From contig NC_083598.1 of NCBI RefSeq assembly GCF_020882245.1, forward strand, positions 86,681,714 through 86,745,713: a stretch of DNA of 64,000 bases, read 5' to 3'. The first letter of the stretch is position 1. The number at the start of each line of letters is the position of its first letter. The notes below the pieces were generated by a model, which ran no database searches, was not told the DNA's origin, and was given only the letters and a program-made list of their open reading frames with translations. The position numbers and the translations under genes were made by a program. Positions 1-11,969 of the stretch are shown here, piece after piece. The DNA comes from Rhopalosiphum padi (lineage: Eukaryota; Arthropoda; Insecta; Hemiptera; Aphididae).

Positions 1-21
1 GGCAGGGGACTTCTATGACTT

Positions 22-57
22 TCGTTATAACGGGATTTTTTGTTGTAACGGGAATTT
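22..57. repeat. Two-copy imperfect direct repeat
   Basis: GTTATAACGGGATTT (24-38) and GTTGTAACGGGAATTT (42-57) are near copies 18 bases apart. They look like the end of a short tandem array cut by the left edge of the window. Confidence 0.5.
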
Positions 58-310
58 ACTGTATAACATTCTTTAAATATTTAAAATAATTAAAATTGAA
101 ATGTCTCTGTATACAAGGGTTAATTTTTGTAACAGCTGAATCGTTTTTGGCGGTATTTTCAGAGGTAGGCAGAGAACTTTTCAAGGAATGATCTTGACTA
201 CATTTTATCCCGTAATTTAAACTTTAAAGGGTGATGTAAACACATCATGTATACGTTTTATTTTTAAAATATGAAAATTTCAGTTGGCCGTTGGTCACAC
301 TGAAAAAAAA

Positions 311-336
311 TTATTATTATTATTATTATTATTATT
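311..336. repeat. (TTA)n microsatellite
   Basis: An uninterrupted run of TTA triplets after an A-run. Confidence 0.9.
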
Positions 337-1214
337 TAATTTGGTTGTCGTTGACTAAAAAGTTTCTTTTTAAAAATATTAGGTACTCTGTTCGTTTATT
401 TAGTTTATTATTCCTTTTTTCCTTGAATAAATTCGAGTAATTCAGCAAGTATTGTTTAATGTAAACAGTGAATCCAATTATTACAATTTATTTAGTAATT
501 TTTGAATCGTAACAAACACCTACAAACTATTTAGACAACGTGTAAATTTAAATGTCTGTGACTATTAAAAAATAAATACATTTGGAAAGATTTTAGTTAT
601 TTGGTTGTGATTCAAAAAGTAATTACCATGACTTGACATTATAACTAATAATTAATGAAAGTAGGTACTATATATAGACGTACTTAAATAACTTTTAAAT
701 AATTCAATCATTATTGGCTTAGTTTTAAATGTTTTAAACATAAACCACCCACCCCCTGTTTAGCAAAAAAACATTGTATTTGGTCTGGATAACGTAAACA
801 AATTACTGCTTTTAAACATTCACCCCAGGTCTCAATAGTAATTATAAACTTATAATATATATATTTTAGATATTTTTGTCATAATATTGTGTCGGATCTA
901 TAAGACAAATTAATATTAATTTTGGATATTTGCCAACCGTTGAGGTATGTACGTAGGGTTTAAACTTCTACGTGATCATTCTTCTTTTTCTGAGTGTTAT
1001 CCGCCCGGCGCGCGTGTGTGTGTATATACTGTATAGTCTCAAAAACATCGTGACAATAATGGTTGACTAAAAATTACTGCATCCGTATAAGTATATACAC
1101 GTAATGCTCTCATTAAAAATGAAACGGTTTCCTTTCTATATAAACATCGGGTTAGTTAAAAAAAGAAAAAAAATCGTAAACATGTATACAATATATAATA
1201 TAGTTTATTATGAA

Positions 1215-1440
1215 ATCAGTGAGAGCCAGCTGGGTGGGTGGGCATGGGGGACGATGAGCTATAAATCAGCCAAGCCAAACCGTATAAAACATACCCCAAT
1301 GCGCGCCCGTAAGTTGCTGCCACCGGCTGATACTCTAACTCGCGCGTATACAGTGTTTGTGTCGTATTTAGGACGTTCCGTTCGGTGTCGACGCACTTGA
1401 GCGCTTGTTACGTTTTCTGCCATCATAATCATCACATTAT
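1215..1440. promoter_or_regulatory. GC/CpG-richer island, possible promoter or regulatory element
   Basis: In an AT-rich setting, this stretch holds CGCGCCCG, CTAACTCGCGCG, CGTTCCGTTCGGTGTCGACGC and other CpG-containing words, with a TATAAAT-like word at 1259-1265 and TATAAAAC near 1282. Short open frames cross it on both strands but none looks like a known protein. A promoter or conserved element is possible; there is no direct proof. Confidence 0.25.
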
Positions 1441-2704
1441 ACGTCATCGTACAATATATATGTATATGTTATTTCGAATTAATAGCATACGAATTTGATA
1501 TTCAAAACGGAGAGTCGCTGTTTGGTCGTTATTATTATTGTTATAAATTATCATAATTATTATTATTGAGCGGACGATGGGCTTTCCAGTAAATTTTCCG
1601 TTTAACATGACCGACTACTACCGTTGTTATTCATAATATTATATGCTGGTGCACGCCATCACTGCCATCGCCGTCGACGCTGCTGCTGGTCGGTGACACA
1701 TTATGGCGAAGTCCACTCCCAACATTCGGTTTATATAATTTATTGGGCAAGGGCCATAGCCACTGTTATTTATTGTCCACGTCATGGCCACCTAGAGCGG
1801 ATAATTTTAATTAATTAAATACACCGCGGGACTTAATGAACTCGATTGAAATTTGGGGTGGCGGGGGTAGAGAAAAGTGTAACATTCATTAGTATAGAGC
1901 TCCATACCACCACTACCGTCACATTATATATACGCATATATTTTTTTTACAGAAAAATACCCATTGTAATCATTAAAACGTGTATTCCCGAGGATATGTG
2001 TGTATATTTTTTTCTCTATGTCAAGAGACATATATACATAACAGGCTTTGAATACATACCTATACATATTACATACACTCTTCATAATCAACAGTAACGT
2101 GCATTAATTTTGGCTAATAAATTACTTTCTACCAATAAATAACAATTAAGTTAAATTAAATTAAAAAAAAAAATTAAAAACACATGAACACTGAATTATT
2201 ATTATTTTTAATGAAACCGTGGCTCTTTGGCTACCAAAGTTGTCTCTCAGGTAATGGATTTTATTCTACTTGTCTTGTGTTGAAAAATGTTTTGTTTGAT
2301 CTAATGAGTAAATTATATTGCTAAACCTTACAGTCTATTGCTAATATTAATTAAACTAATTATTTAAAAACAAGTAAATCATATTTATTTTACTATTACC
2401 AAAACTATATTATACTCATTACAATTTTATACCATTATAATATATAATATTATACGTACTACCTATAGCGTTTAACATATTCATTTCATTTTATTTCCTA
2501 ATTTTTAAATTTTTAACTTCCAAGAAATTGAACGTATAAGATTATCCCTATAATGTGCCACATTATCACATATTTTCATTAAAGTTATATATATATATAT
2601 ATGATGTAATTGGTAATTGGTATGGAAATTACAATTTATTGACTATGTACATTTTATTTTATTAGATGTGTATATGTATGTGAGTGTGTAAAAAAAATGT
2701 CAAA

Positions 2705-2741
2705 AATCGTTAAACAACGATTAATAACATATTGTTATTAA
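2705..2741. repeat. Two overlapping small hairpins
   Basis: AATCGTT (2705-2711) pairs with AACGATT (2716-2722) across a 4-nt loop. TTAATAAC (2721-2728) pairs with GTTATTAA (2734-2741) across a 5-nt loop. The arms are perfect but short, and AT-rich DNA produces many such structures. Confidence 0.5.
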
Positions 2742-3021
2742 AGTAGTTTATACAATAAATAACATTGATGAATCATATTTAAACGATAAACATTAAGATA
2801 TGCCATATATAATGATTTAAATTATTATTTTGATAATTATACGTTTCTGTTTTTTATAGTTTTATTAGATAATGTCATACGTAGCGTATGCCTTATTTTC
2901 GAATAAAATTACCATAATATTATAGTTCATTGTGTGTTCTTAACGTGTTTGATCAATTATTCATAATTTTATTGTATGTACTCATATATATTCAGTAAGA
3001 AATTAAATTAACTTATAAAAT

Positions 3022-3156
3022 ATGTGGTGGAGTTTCTTTTTTTTTAATAAGTGGCTTTCGATAAGACATAAACAACCCGATTTGAATGTAATAGAAAACA
3101 AATATGACGATGAAAAGATATGTGTTAATATTTCGCATAAAAAAATATGTAATTTG
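3022..3156 (+). CDS. Candidate alternative first exon of the SOWAH-like gene (45 codons)
   Basis: An ATG at 3022 has an in-frame TAA two codons upstream (3016-3018) and opens 45 codons that end exactly at a consensus donor, TTG|GTGAGT, in phase 0. That is the phase needed to join the exon at 7208. The peptide starts MWWSFFFFNKW, then becomes hydrophilic (RHKQPDLNVIENKYDDEK) and ends KKICNL. Unspliced, the frame closes at TAA 3166-3168, giving only 48 residues. The start is a T-rich run giving FFFF, unusual for a cytosolic ankyrin protein, and I recognise no domain. It may be a chance open frame next to a chance donor. A transcript junction 3156/7208 would settle it. Confidence 0.3.
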
Positions 3157-3168
3157 GTGAGTTACTAA

Positions 3169-6100
3169 AGTTTATACAATTATTACTTATTAGGCACTTA
3201 ACGGATAACTTAGATTAAAAAATAACATTTCCCATTGTATGCGTTTTAGTAGTTGTATGTATCTACCAAATACAGCTAGTAGTACGAGTACATAATAATA
3301 TATAGTTTCATTAGAGCTAAATGTTTTTCACTCTAAATTTATTGTGTCATTAAATTTAAATTTGAATAATAATTTTTTTACTAGTATAAATTTTCTTTGG
3401 TAATAATAGGCATTATTATATGACTTTTACTTTAAGTTTGGAAGATTAGGATTTTTAATATTCCCACGGTCCAATGAAGAACATTAATAATTTTTAAGTT
3501 GCAAGAATAATATATGTCGTTAAGAAAAAAAATTGATGCGAACAAAACATATAGTTTTAAAATTGTCTCATCAATGTTAATAATTGTATAGTTTTATTAA
3601 CTTTCTTATTATCTTCTGTTTATTTTCTCTACAATTAGAGAACATCTATGTTACAACTAGAATTAAGGTGCATCTTCAGGCGGTAGTTGGGTAACAAATT
3701 GTCTACATTATATGATTATTATCTACAGTTGTGTGCGCGCTTGTATATACAATGTTGCTTTGTTATTGTGTTTTTATTGCACTCGTTGTTGGTAGCATTT
3801 ATTTTAATAAATAAACATCTATTACTTAAAAATTTTAAACGATACGAGTCGTATAATATATTTTGCTTATCAGATATTTTCAATTTAATAGAAATAATTG
3901 TCCTGAAAAAAATCATTAAAATATTTGATGTATTTTATCCAACTATTTTAATAGAATATTTGCAAAATTACAAAAAATAAAATTTATTAAATTTAATACA
4001 AACACAGTTTGATAGATAAGATTTTTTTGTTTTGACAAATTGTCGTTATTAAATTAAAAATATATAATCTTTCCATTACATATAAATTATCAAAACGTAG
4101 TTTTCGGCCAAGATTTATGTAATTCTTAAAACCATTTGACATCAGACGGCTGAACAGCTTTTCAACTATATTGTTCGTGATTTACGGTCACAAGCAATTA
4201 TTTTATTTTAAATTACCTCTTTCCCTCTCCTATTAATAGGTGCTATGTCGTAATAAATTACGTCCTGAACAATGTTGGTATAACAATAAACAAAATCAAT
4301 ACCTAGTAGATATCTTGTTGGGGTAAATTCAAATCGAAACCTTATTTCAATATTAAATTTATTTATCAATTGGATTACAGTTCAGTTTTACTGATTTTGC
4401 TTACAAGGTGTTTTGAAACGCGGAATATCAATTCGTCATAGTGTTACCAGCATTGTGCGTGTTTTATTGGCTGTGCGAAACCTTATGATATATTGATTCT
4501 GTCAATATTGCATGAGGGGATTATTTGGGCGACGGATATAAAATTCAGATAATTTGTGCATTGTGCACATAAAGAAGCCATTTAAAACAATAGAAGCCAA
4601 ACATTTATAGCGTCTCCAACAGTGTTTAATACTTTTAAGAATGCTATTTCTGTAAATTTGATGAAGTTGAAATATTTATCTTCTTGAAAGTAAAATTATC
4701 ATCTATAACCATATTGTTACTACTAACATACAATTTAAATATTTAACGGATTCCTTATAATTAAATGCACGTATTTGTATTTTGATTTAGTAAATAAATT
4801 TACTTTTTAAAAATATAATTACCTTATAATAGCTTACAATGATAATTATTTAAGCCCATAAAATATATTTTATTTATGTTTTAGCAAAATGTAAACACTT
4901 AATTGAAGATGTAGCATCTATAGTTGTTGGTTACTATAAACATTTTAATAATTTGTTTCAAACTGTTAATTTTATACTTATGAAATATTAAAAATTTGGT
5001 TTATTATTAAATAATTCACAGTATCCTAATACATTTTTTGATTATATAAATTTTATTAATTATTTTAAAATTCTTATACTTTTCAATTTTAAAATGACTA
5101 AAAAACAAGTTGTCTATCTGTGATTACTGATTATCACAAAGTTATTTAAATTGTACAAGTAAGCCTAGTATTACATACATTGGTTTATTTTTATCAGAAT
5201 ATTAAATCATAAGTAGTTAAAAGTCTTACGAATCAAAAATATAACAATAATGATATGTTATTATGGTAATAAGGCACTAAGGCCATTAAGTGATAGTCTT
5301 TTAAATTTAATATTATATTTTAAAGACAAAAATACCTATATGCTATATATGGGTGGGTATACGGCAAACTTATGTGGTTGTAAAATTTACTCGATTTTAA
5401 TTAAATACATATTAAGCTCTATACAATTTTGGGTTTAGTTCTTGTTATATATTTTATGATATAATATTTGAATTCATCATATTTTAATTATACTCAGTTT
5501 AAGAAATTTAAATGAGAAAAAACTTGCATTTAGTATTGTATTTTCATTAAGATCAAAATATATGGGTCAAATGACTTTTTTTTGTAATTTTATGTTGCCC
5601 AATTGATATTCAATTGGGGTTTGGATATAATTATAAAATATATGTAATTGTAATTATATTTTTACGTCATCACTTATTATAATAAACTTTTTAATTAAAT
5701 ATTACAACAATTATTAATAGGAGATTTTTATGGCTATTTGCTATGAAATATTATCTTAAAAGATATACATTAATAATGTAATATTGGTCGTCGAATTATA
5801 ATGTATCTTACAAATGATTCTATGCTATATACAATACTTTTAGATAAGAAATAAATATTTGAGTTTAAATACTTTGGTCCTTATTAATATTATAAAATGT
5901 TAAATAACTATTATCTCAATATTGTATATATTTCATATTTAATAATGAATAGATAGGTACGGTTTTTTCTGACCAAGTATTGCCGATTTTAATTTTATAA
6001 ATTAGCCTAAAAAATATGTCTTATAAAACTGTGTAGTCAGTCATTTAAAATTGTTTTATTGATATTTTAATTTTAAACATACTATATTTTATGAGTCACT

Positions 6101-7207
6101 ATTATTTATAATTCTAACATAATTTCCCTTTCAGTTCTATCACTGAATTTTTTTTTTTTTTTGATTTTACTATTACTATATAATACTGTTTTTATTATTA
6201 TTATTATTATCATCTTTTTTGAAACTTTTAATCCCGTGCTCACATTTTATAATAATAATGATACTAACGAGATATGGCCTCTGGGGGAAAAATATGAAAG
6301 AAAAACCACCACTTACCGTGCGGTTTCGAGTGCAATGCGAAAGTCTAATGATCCGCGGCAACAAGTTGCCCGGCGGCTCCGACGCTGTTGCCGCGTGTCC
6401 GCACGCCGCCCGAAGACGTTAGCTTTTAATATTTTTCTCCCCTAAATACACGTGCATCGTACACGTGTCCATTAGTTTTTGCAACCCACTTCATTCATTC
6501 GATAACTAAAATAAATTTGTCATGGGTCATGATGACGAAATTTTCACGTCACCGATTATAATTTGTTCACACGATGTTATATTAGCTATTTATGAGCATT
6601 CCACGCGTGTGCCGTGTATTATGTTGTTTTTTTTATTCTTAATCTAACCTATATTTTATACACATCCATTGTATAAATGTGCGTTTATTATTTATGTTAA
6701 TTTGGGAGGATGTAATATAGAATTTACTCAAATGTTCATTTTGGATAATTGAGCCGGTTTATAAATATCATATAAAAATGTGTCTGTTGCGCTCTTTACG
6801 TATTTATACTAAAACCAACTATTTCTCGTATATAAAATATAGAGAATAAACCATAAATCTCCTGGTCGTCGCGCCCTCTGAAGATTAATAGAGTGACAAC
6901 ATAAAGAGGTCTTGAAATTCTCTCCCTACTGGCTATTAGAGTAATTAATAACTGGCGGCCAAAAAAAGAGGGTTTAAAATATAAACAGGGGGCATGGGGC
7001 AAATAGCCAAATATATACAATGTGTATATATGTCTATGTGTCGAAAACTATATCGAGGTCATAAATACGCAATAGGCTGATGAAAACATGCAAGTTAATT
7101 TAATTGCTGACCAATGTTTTTAAGTTCACAAACCACAGTTCAACTGTTTTAATATTATATTAGCCTATGTCATTATCCATTATACATATTTGGTTGTTTT
7201 TTTACAG
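3169..7207. other. AT-rich noncoding stretch, intron of the SOWAH-like gene if the 3022 exon is real
   Basis: Nearly all low-complexity AT-rich sequence. The open frame at 3687-3980 starts at TTG and has no family resemblance. The only compositional break is the GC-rich patch near 6330-6425. A pyrimidine tract and AG precede 7208. Confidence 0.6.
6270..6440. promoter_or_regulatory. GC-rich island with competing open frames
   Basis: The core, about 6345-6420, has GATCCGCGGCAACAAG followed by CGGCGGCTCC and many further CpGs. A + strand frame reads MIRGNKLPGGSDAVAACPHAARRR (broken here as MIRGNKLPGG then SDAVAACPHAARRR) and stops at 6422. On the minus strand a CGCACG|GTAAGT donor-like site occurs near 6317-6327. 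None of the frames matches a family I know, so a short exon, a 5' UTR or a regulatory element are all possible. Confidence 0.25.
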
Positions 7208-7246
7208 AACGATAAAGACGAAGAAGACACTATTTCTATGACATCG
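7208..7246 (+). CDS. sowah: SOWAH-like gene, internal exon (13 codons)
   Basis: A 39-nt exon lies between a strong acceptor (T-rich run ending TTTTTTTACAG) and a consensus donor (TCG|GTAAGT). In phase 0 it reads NDKDEEDTISMTS, a short acidic and serine/threonine-rich linker. It is followed by a 59-nt intron and a second phase-0 exon in the same frame, so the two join without a frameshift. In SOWAH/sosondowah proteins a low-complexity acidic/serine linker usually precedes the LDP....W segment that opens the ankyrin region, and this exon fits that place. Family assignment rests on the next exon. Codon and splice-site evidence are seen directly; function (ankyrin-repeat scaffold, molecular role poorly defined) is family knowledge. 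Confidence 0.7.
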
Positions 7247-7305
7247 GTAAGTGTAAAGTATACATTAGATAATATTTGTATTAATTAATTATTGATTTTC
7301 AACAG
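7247..7305 (+). other. Short intron between the two SOWAH-like exons
   Basis: A 59-nt GT..AG intron (GTAAGTGTAAAG to TTTTCAACAG), AT-rich with a short pyrimidine tract. The size is normal for a small insect intron. It preserves the reading frame between the flanking phase-0 exons. Confidence 0.75.
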
Positions 7306-7407
7306 TTGGATCCCAAAACTAAAGAATGGGTCGTAAAATCAGCAAAATGTGACTATCAAGCTTTAGCAAAACTTGCTTCTGAAAATTCTGGAATTGCAAA
7401 ATTCAAG
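7306..7407 (+). CDS. sowah: SOWAH-like ankyrin-repeat protein, exon opening the ankyrin region (34 codons)
   Basis: A 102-nt exon begins after TTTTCAACAG and ends at AAG|GTAAGG, phase 0 at both ends. It starts LDPKTKEWVV, continues KSAKCDYQALAKLA, and ends GIAKFK. Key residues are L1, D2, P3, W8, S12-A13, L20 and L23. From memory, SOWAH family proteins (vertebrate SOWAHA-D, Drosophila sosondowah) carry an LDP..H.WM..AAEG..W..L..LL segment followed by K-[RK]-D-F-[IV]-T-G-[FY]-T..LHWAAKHG. The aphid-like exon stops right after the position of K-[RK], so the next exon should begin with D. No LHWAAKHG-type sequence was found downstream in the window, so the ankyrin repeats must lie beyond 64000. 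The protein is probably intracellular; no signal peptide or membrane segment is in these exons. The match is short, so a related ankyrin protein remains possible. Confidence 0.7.
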
Positions 7408-8935
7408 GTAAGGTTATTTTTTATTACACGAATTCTGACTTCCAGTATATTTTTCTTAGAAATTAGTAAAAAATATATTTAGGAGAAGGGATTTATAATA
7501 ATTTAAAATATTTGAATTCAAAAAGCATACAATAACATATCTATCTATCAATACTTAATCTATATGTAGATTTTTAACGCAAATAAAATTTTCTATAGGT
7601 TTTAAATAGTATGTATTATTTTGTGACAAAAAAATAAATAAATAAATAATCAAAAATTTGAATTATCATCAATTCATCTACAGTTTAAGGCAAAAATAAG
7701 TTTATGTATAACTTATTTTCATCGTATATTTAGAACTGATAATAAGCTTTATATAAGCTGTATTTTACTAAAATTTTAATAACAAAAAAAATAATAACTA
7801 TTAAGTTTGCTAATTAGATTATATTAAATATACATGTATTTATTACTACTTTATATTATATATTATATAGTATATACAATATATATTCGGTTTACATAAA
7901 CGACTGAGTAACTTATTTCCTATAAAGATGCTTATTTAGCCAATTTAGTCTTGATAGAAACGTTTGATCATTATCGTGAAGTTCTATTGTTTTTACGATT
8001 TTATTGATAAAAGAACAATGGAATTATAATAGTTGGATATAGCGAGTCGACTGATCAGTGATCATTATAAATAATTCTAAAGTTTCAATTTACTATATAG
8101 GTAGTAAATAATATACTATTATATTTTTTATATATGATGTATTTATGTGTGCGTGTGTGTGATATAGGTTATTATTAAATAACGAAACATAATCAGTATA
8201 ACTTATTATGATTAAACATCAAACAATTTTTTATACATAAAAGTATACAGATATACGTGTTTAAATTATTATATCTATTGTATTTGATCATTTTTTAGTT
8301 AAATCTTTATGAACATAATCCCGTCATTTATATTTTAGAACATACTATATACATCGTATTTTATTTAAGCTAATAAACTAACTTTGGTAGGTACTAGGTA
8401 TCCTTATATTAGTTTTATATAATATACTATTTTATATATTATATTTTTAATATCAATTATTGTAACTTTATAAATATTCTTATACCTATATTCTTCTCAT
8501 ATTGTATGGTAAACAACATTACTGAAAATTTGATTGATTACAATTTAATTGGATATTTTTTTGATTCAATTTTTCATACACTGTACAAGCATCTATTTTT
8601 TATAGATACCGTATTTCTGTATTTCTTTTATAACAATTGGATATTTTTAAATTAAATATATTTTTATTTGTGAATCGTGTGTTTAAAATACATAAGTCAG
8701 TCGTTAATTGCAATCAAATAAAAAAATTTATAATAAATATTATTAAATGTTCCTACATTGTAAATATATTATCTTTAAGTAATATTAAATATTCTGCCGT
8801 AAATTATATAAAACATGTATTAAATATCGAGATAAAGATAACAGAAACTGTTTATTCGAACAAAATATATTGTAGTTTTTACTTCACATTTTTATAAATG
8901 AACTTATAATATGAGCTTGAACGTTATAAAATGTT
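7408..8935. other. AT-rich intronic sequence after the SOWAH-like exon
   Basis: Low-complexity AT-rich sequence with TATATTATAT runs near 7850-7890. The open frame 8637-8897 starts at TTG and is AT-driven. No feature could be supported here. Confidence 0.65.
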
Positions 8936-8939
8936 ATCG

Positions 8940-9206
8940 ATGTTTTAACTTGATAGTGGTCGACGGGAATTGTATTTCTTTTCGCTGCACTTTACCTTAG
9001 CACGTCCGCATAACAATCGGATTATAAAGGGACTGGAAAAACTTGTCTCCTAGTTGGGTTATAAGCGATGAATATACATAGTGTATAATATGTATATGGC
9101 ACGCAACAAATTTGATAATCAAAATCGTTGGCTTTGAATATGCAAATCCCAAAATGTAAATTGATCCTGACGGCCGGGACCTCGTTTCTCTTTGTGTGGC
9201 CGATAA

Positions 9207-9237
<31 letters not shown>

Positions 9238-9780
9238 TACACCCGTAACACCCGTAATAATTAAATCATCCCGAGGACACAGAGTTCTGTAGTGTGGTGA
9301 AAACAGTGTTAAAGAGGAAGAGGGGGGAATTGTCCCCTGCGATTAAAATGCCGGACCCGGGGATATTTTAATTAATGCCCGGGCCCGAAAACCGGGGGAC
9401 CTGTGCCAAAAGGCGGGAATCTCTTGCCAACCACCGCAAAACAAGTCTGCTGTCATCCCTCTGACTATAATATACAATACCTAACTCCTCTTGCCCATAA
9501 CTGTGCCCGCGGCCAATGTACTGTCGAATAATACCAACGGGTAGTACAGTTCGCGTGTATAATAATATTATTCGGCCTCCAGGATGCCTCCGGGACGTAC
9601 ATGGGTCTCAATTAATTCCGCCGCCGTTGCTGGACACGGTTTTCCCAAAATGCAACCATCACCACCACCACCGCCCGTCTGCCAGTCCCTTCCAAACAAA
9701 CCATCGATCCCATTGATTTCCACAATAAACTATACACGCCTCTTTCCGTCTCTCTCGTCTGTTCGCGAAATTAGGTGGCC
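8940..9780. promoter_or_regulatory. GC-richer intronic island with POU octamer and (AC)n
   Basis: It contains the exact octamer ATGCAAAT (9140-9147), the POU-homeodomain consensus, followed by a (AC)n tract at 9213-9237. A GC-rich segment at about 9340-9430 has CCCGGG words around TTTTAATTAATG, then AACCACCGCAAAAC, which resembles a Runt-type word. No good reading frame crosses the island. An enhancer within the intron is plausible but unproven. Confidence 0.3.
9213..9237. repeat. (AC)n microsatellite
   Basis: Uninterrupted alternating A/C of 25 bases with imperfect flanks from 9206 to 9242. It accounts for the Val/Cys-rich open frames on the opposite strand. Confidence 0.9.
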
Positions 9781-9789
9781 AATCAGTCC

Positions 9790-11960
9790 ATATATTCTGT
9801 ATAATATGTTTATTATAATTAACTTTCGTATAATGAATTGGTAAATAGTTTGCATAGAATATGTTCGCATGTTAAAACGTTTTTGAAATTCTGTACATCT
9901 GACGTAACAGAATTAGGGGAGACAAGGGTTAACAACGTTAATTGAAACACAAATCTTGATTTACACTTCCTATTGATATTAACATTTTACCAAACTCGTT
10001 TGTTATATGAAAACATCGTTAGAATATATTAATAAAGCAATGCGGTAATCTATACAAATATAATTTAAATTTGACTATCACGTAAATAAATAAATATATA
10101 TATATTATATAGGTTATGACAAGAATTTTAATCTCAATAGTAATATATTTTTTTATTATTTAAAAATGTAGGTGCCTATTACGTATAATTGTTTAACTTG
10201 TTAAATTATATTATTATAATTAAATCGTTAAGTGAATAATACAATATAATAAATTATTATCACGTATTTCATATTTTTTTCAGATTAAAATTATTCAGTT
10301 TAATAACATATTTCAAATATTTCAAAATAATATATTTTTTAATTTACAAGGAATAAAAAATAGTAAATAGTAATTAAAGACATATATTGAGTTATTTAAC
10401 TGTGAAATATATTGCATGGTGTCAACGTATTATTTAAAACGAGTAATGTCATAATAAATTATAATTATGTATATATTACTATAATACGTACGTACTAGGT
10501 TATATAATGTATTTAATTTTGATTTCTAATTATGACTTGGTAACTATTTATAAGGTCTATATAATATGTTGTTTCTATATTAATGACTTAATAATGCTGT
10601 TGACTATTATGAGACATTAAAACGGTAAGTTGTATTTTAAAATGTTTTAATTACATGAAAATTCCAGAAATATAATATTATAGTTAGTTAACATTTTTTT
10701 TTTAAATTTATTTGAGATATTTTGATGGAAGAAAATACTAGTTTGATAAATAAATGAATGTTTAATTTATTTATGACTGGAAAAATTGTGCTCAGTTGAT
10801 GGTCATACTTAATTTTATTTAAAAATAAAAATATATTATTATGATTTTAGCTGTTTTAAATAATACAATAATTAAACGGTTAAAGACTAGTGATTGTGTT
10901 GTATTAATTGTATTTAAATATTTAATCAGTGTTTTTTTTTGTAAAATTAAAAATTTTTATTAAACAATATTAAATATAGGTTTAGTATGCTATAATAATT
11001 ATATTATATTGGTGAATATTAATTTAAATGTACCATTAATACCATATAATATTTATGTTTTGTTTTTCATTAAAATCTTTAATTGTTAGACGCCGAATAA
11101 ATAGAACTTCAGCTGATATGTTAAATAATTATGTTGAACATCTTTTAAGTAAACTTGAATTTAAATTTTGGGATAATGACAAAATAATATTGCTCACTGT
11201 TTCTAATATTGACCAAAATATGTTGTTTTGGAACATTGCAAAACATAATAGTATAAGAATCTTACATCATATATATTTCATATTAATTTAAATTTATGCT
11301 TGCGAATTTTCTTGCTAGTCACTAAATTGTCGACCGAAGAAAAGTAACTCATGATTGACATAAATAATGTAATTCGCCCTGCAAATTGAAAGATTCAACC
11401 ATGACTAGAATAATTCATTAATAATGGTCGTTGGTTTAAAAGTTAGGTTTAAATTTAAAAGGTTTAACTATTTTCTATATAGTTATATTTACTCATTTTT
11501 AGTTATGTTTATTAATTATTACTATAGGTAGTAGTTAATCACCTACAATAGTAGGTAATACATTTTAATTTTTGTGTTTACAAATTATATTTATTTACCG
11601 GTTAGATCTAAAACGGTTTGACTTTTAATTTTCGTTTAATTTGTTATTAAAACAGAAATGCTTCATAAACATATTTATTGTTTTATTTTAATTTTATATA
11701 TTTATACACGGTTTTTAATCTAAAAAATTACTGATTGTTGAATTATCTCAGCAATTAGTTTTATCAATAAATATATCAATTAAATAGAGCTTTGTACTAC
11801 AGAATCAATCTGTCAATTTAGAATTAACGGACTTACAGAGATTTCGGGCTTAAAAAAATCCTTCCCAACAGATGATTGTGGATTATTTTGAAAAATTAAA
11901 CAACTTACTTACTTAATCGTAGTGATAGGGGTTTTTTTTTATCTATAAAAACGAAAATTC
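9790..11960. other. AT-rich intronic sequence
   Basis: Mostly A/T runs and TATA repeats (a TA run near 10097-10112). A 78-codon frame with a true ATG lies at 11055-11291 (MFCFSLKSLIVRRRINRTSA...), but it shows no domain, flanking splice pair or compositional shift, so I do not call it a gene. Confidence 0.6.
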
Positions 11961-11969
11961 ATTAAATGT

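Larger units (their letters stand above)
1..3021. other. AT-rich noncoding sequence upstream of the candidate first exon
   Basis: No convincing coding exon. It contains a short direct repeat at the left edge, a TTA microsatellite (311-336), a GC-richer island near 1215-1440, a TA run near 2588-2602 and two overlapping small hairpins at 2705-2741. If earlier exons of the SOWAH-like gene exist upstream, this is intronic; otherwise it is intergenic. Confidence 0.6.

Noticed and set aside
2225..2239. CTTTGG-CTA-CCAAAG hairpin considered as a microRNA
   Set aside because: Stem only 6 bp; no known microRNA seed context.
3687..3980. 97-codon + frame
   Set aside because: Starts at TTG, hydrophobic AT-driven composition, no splice context.
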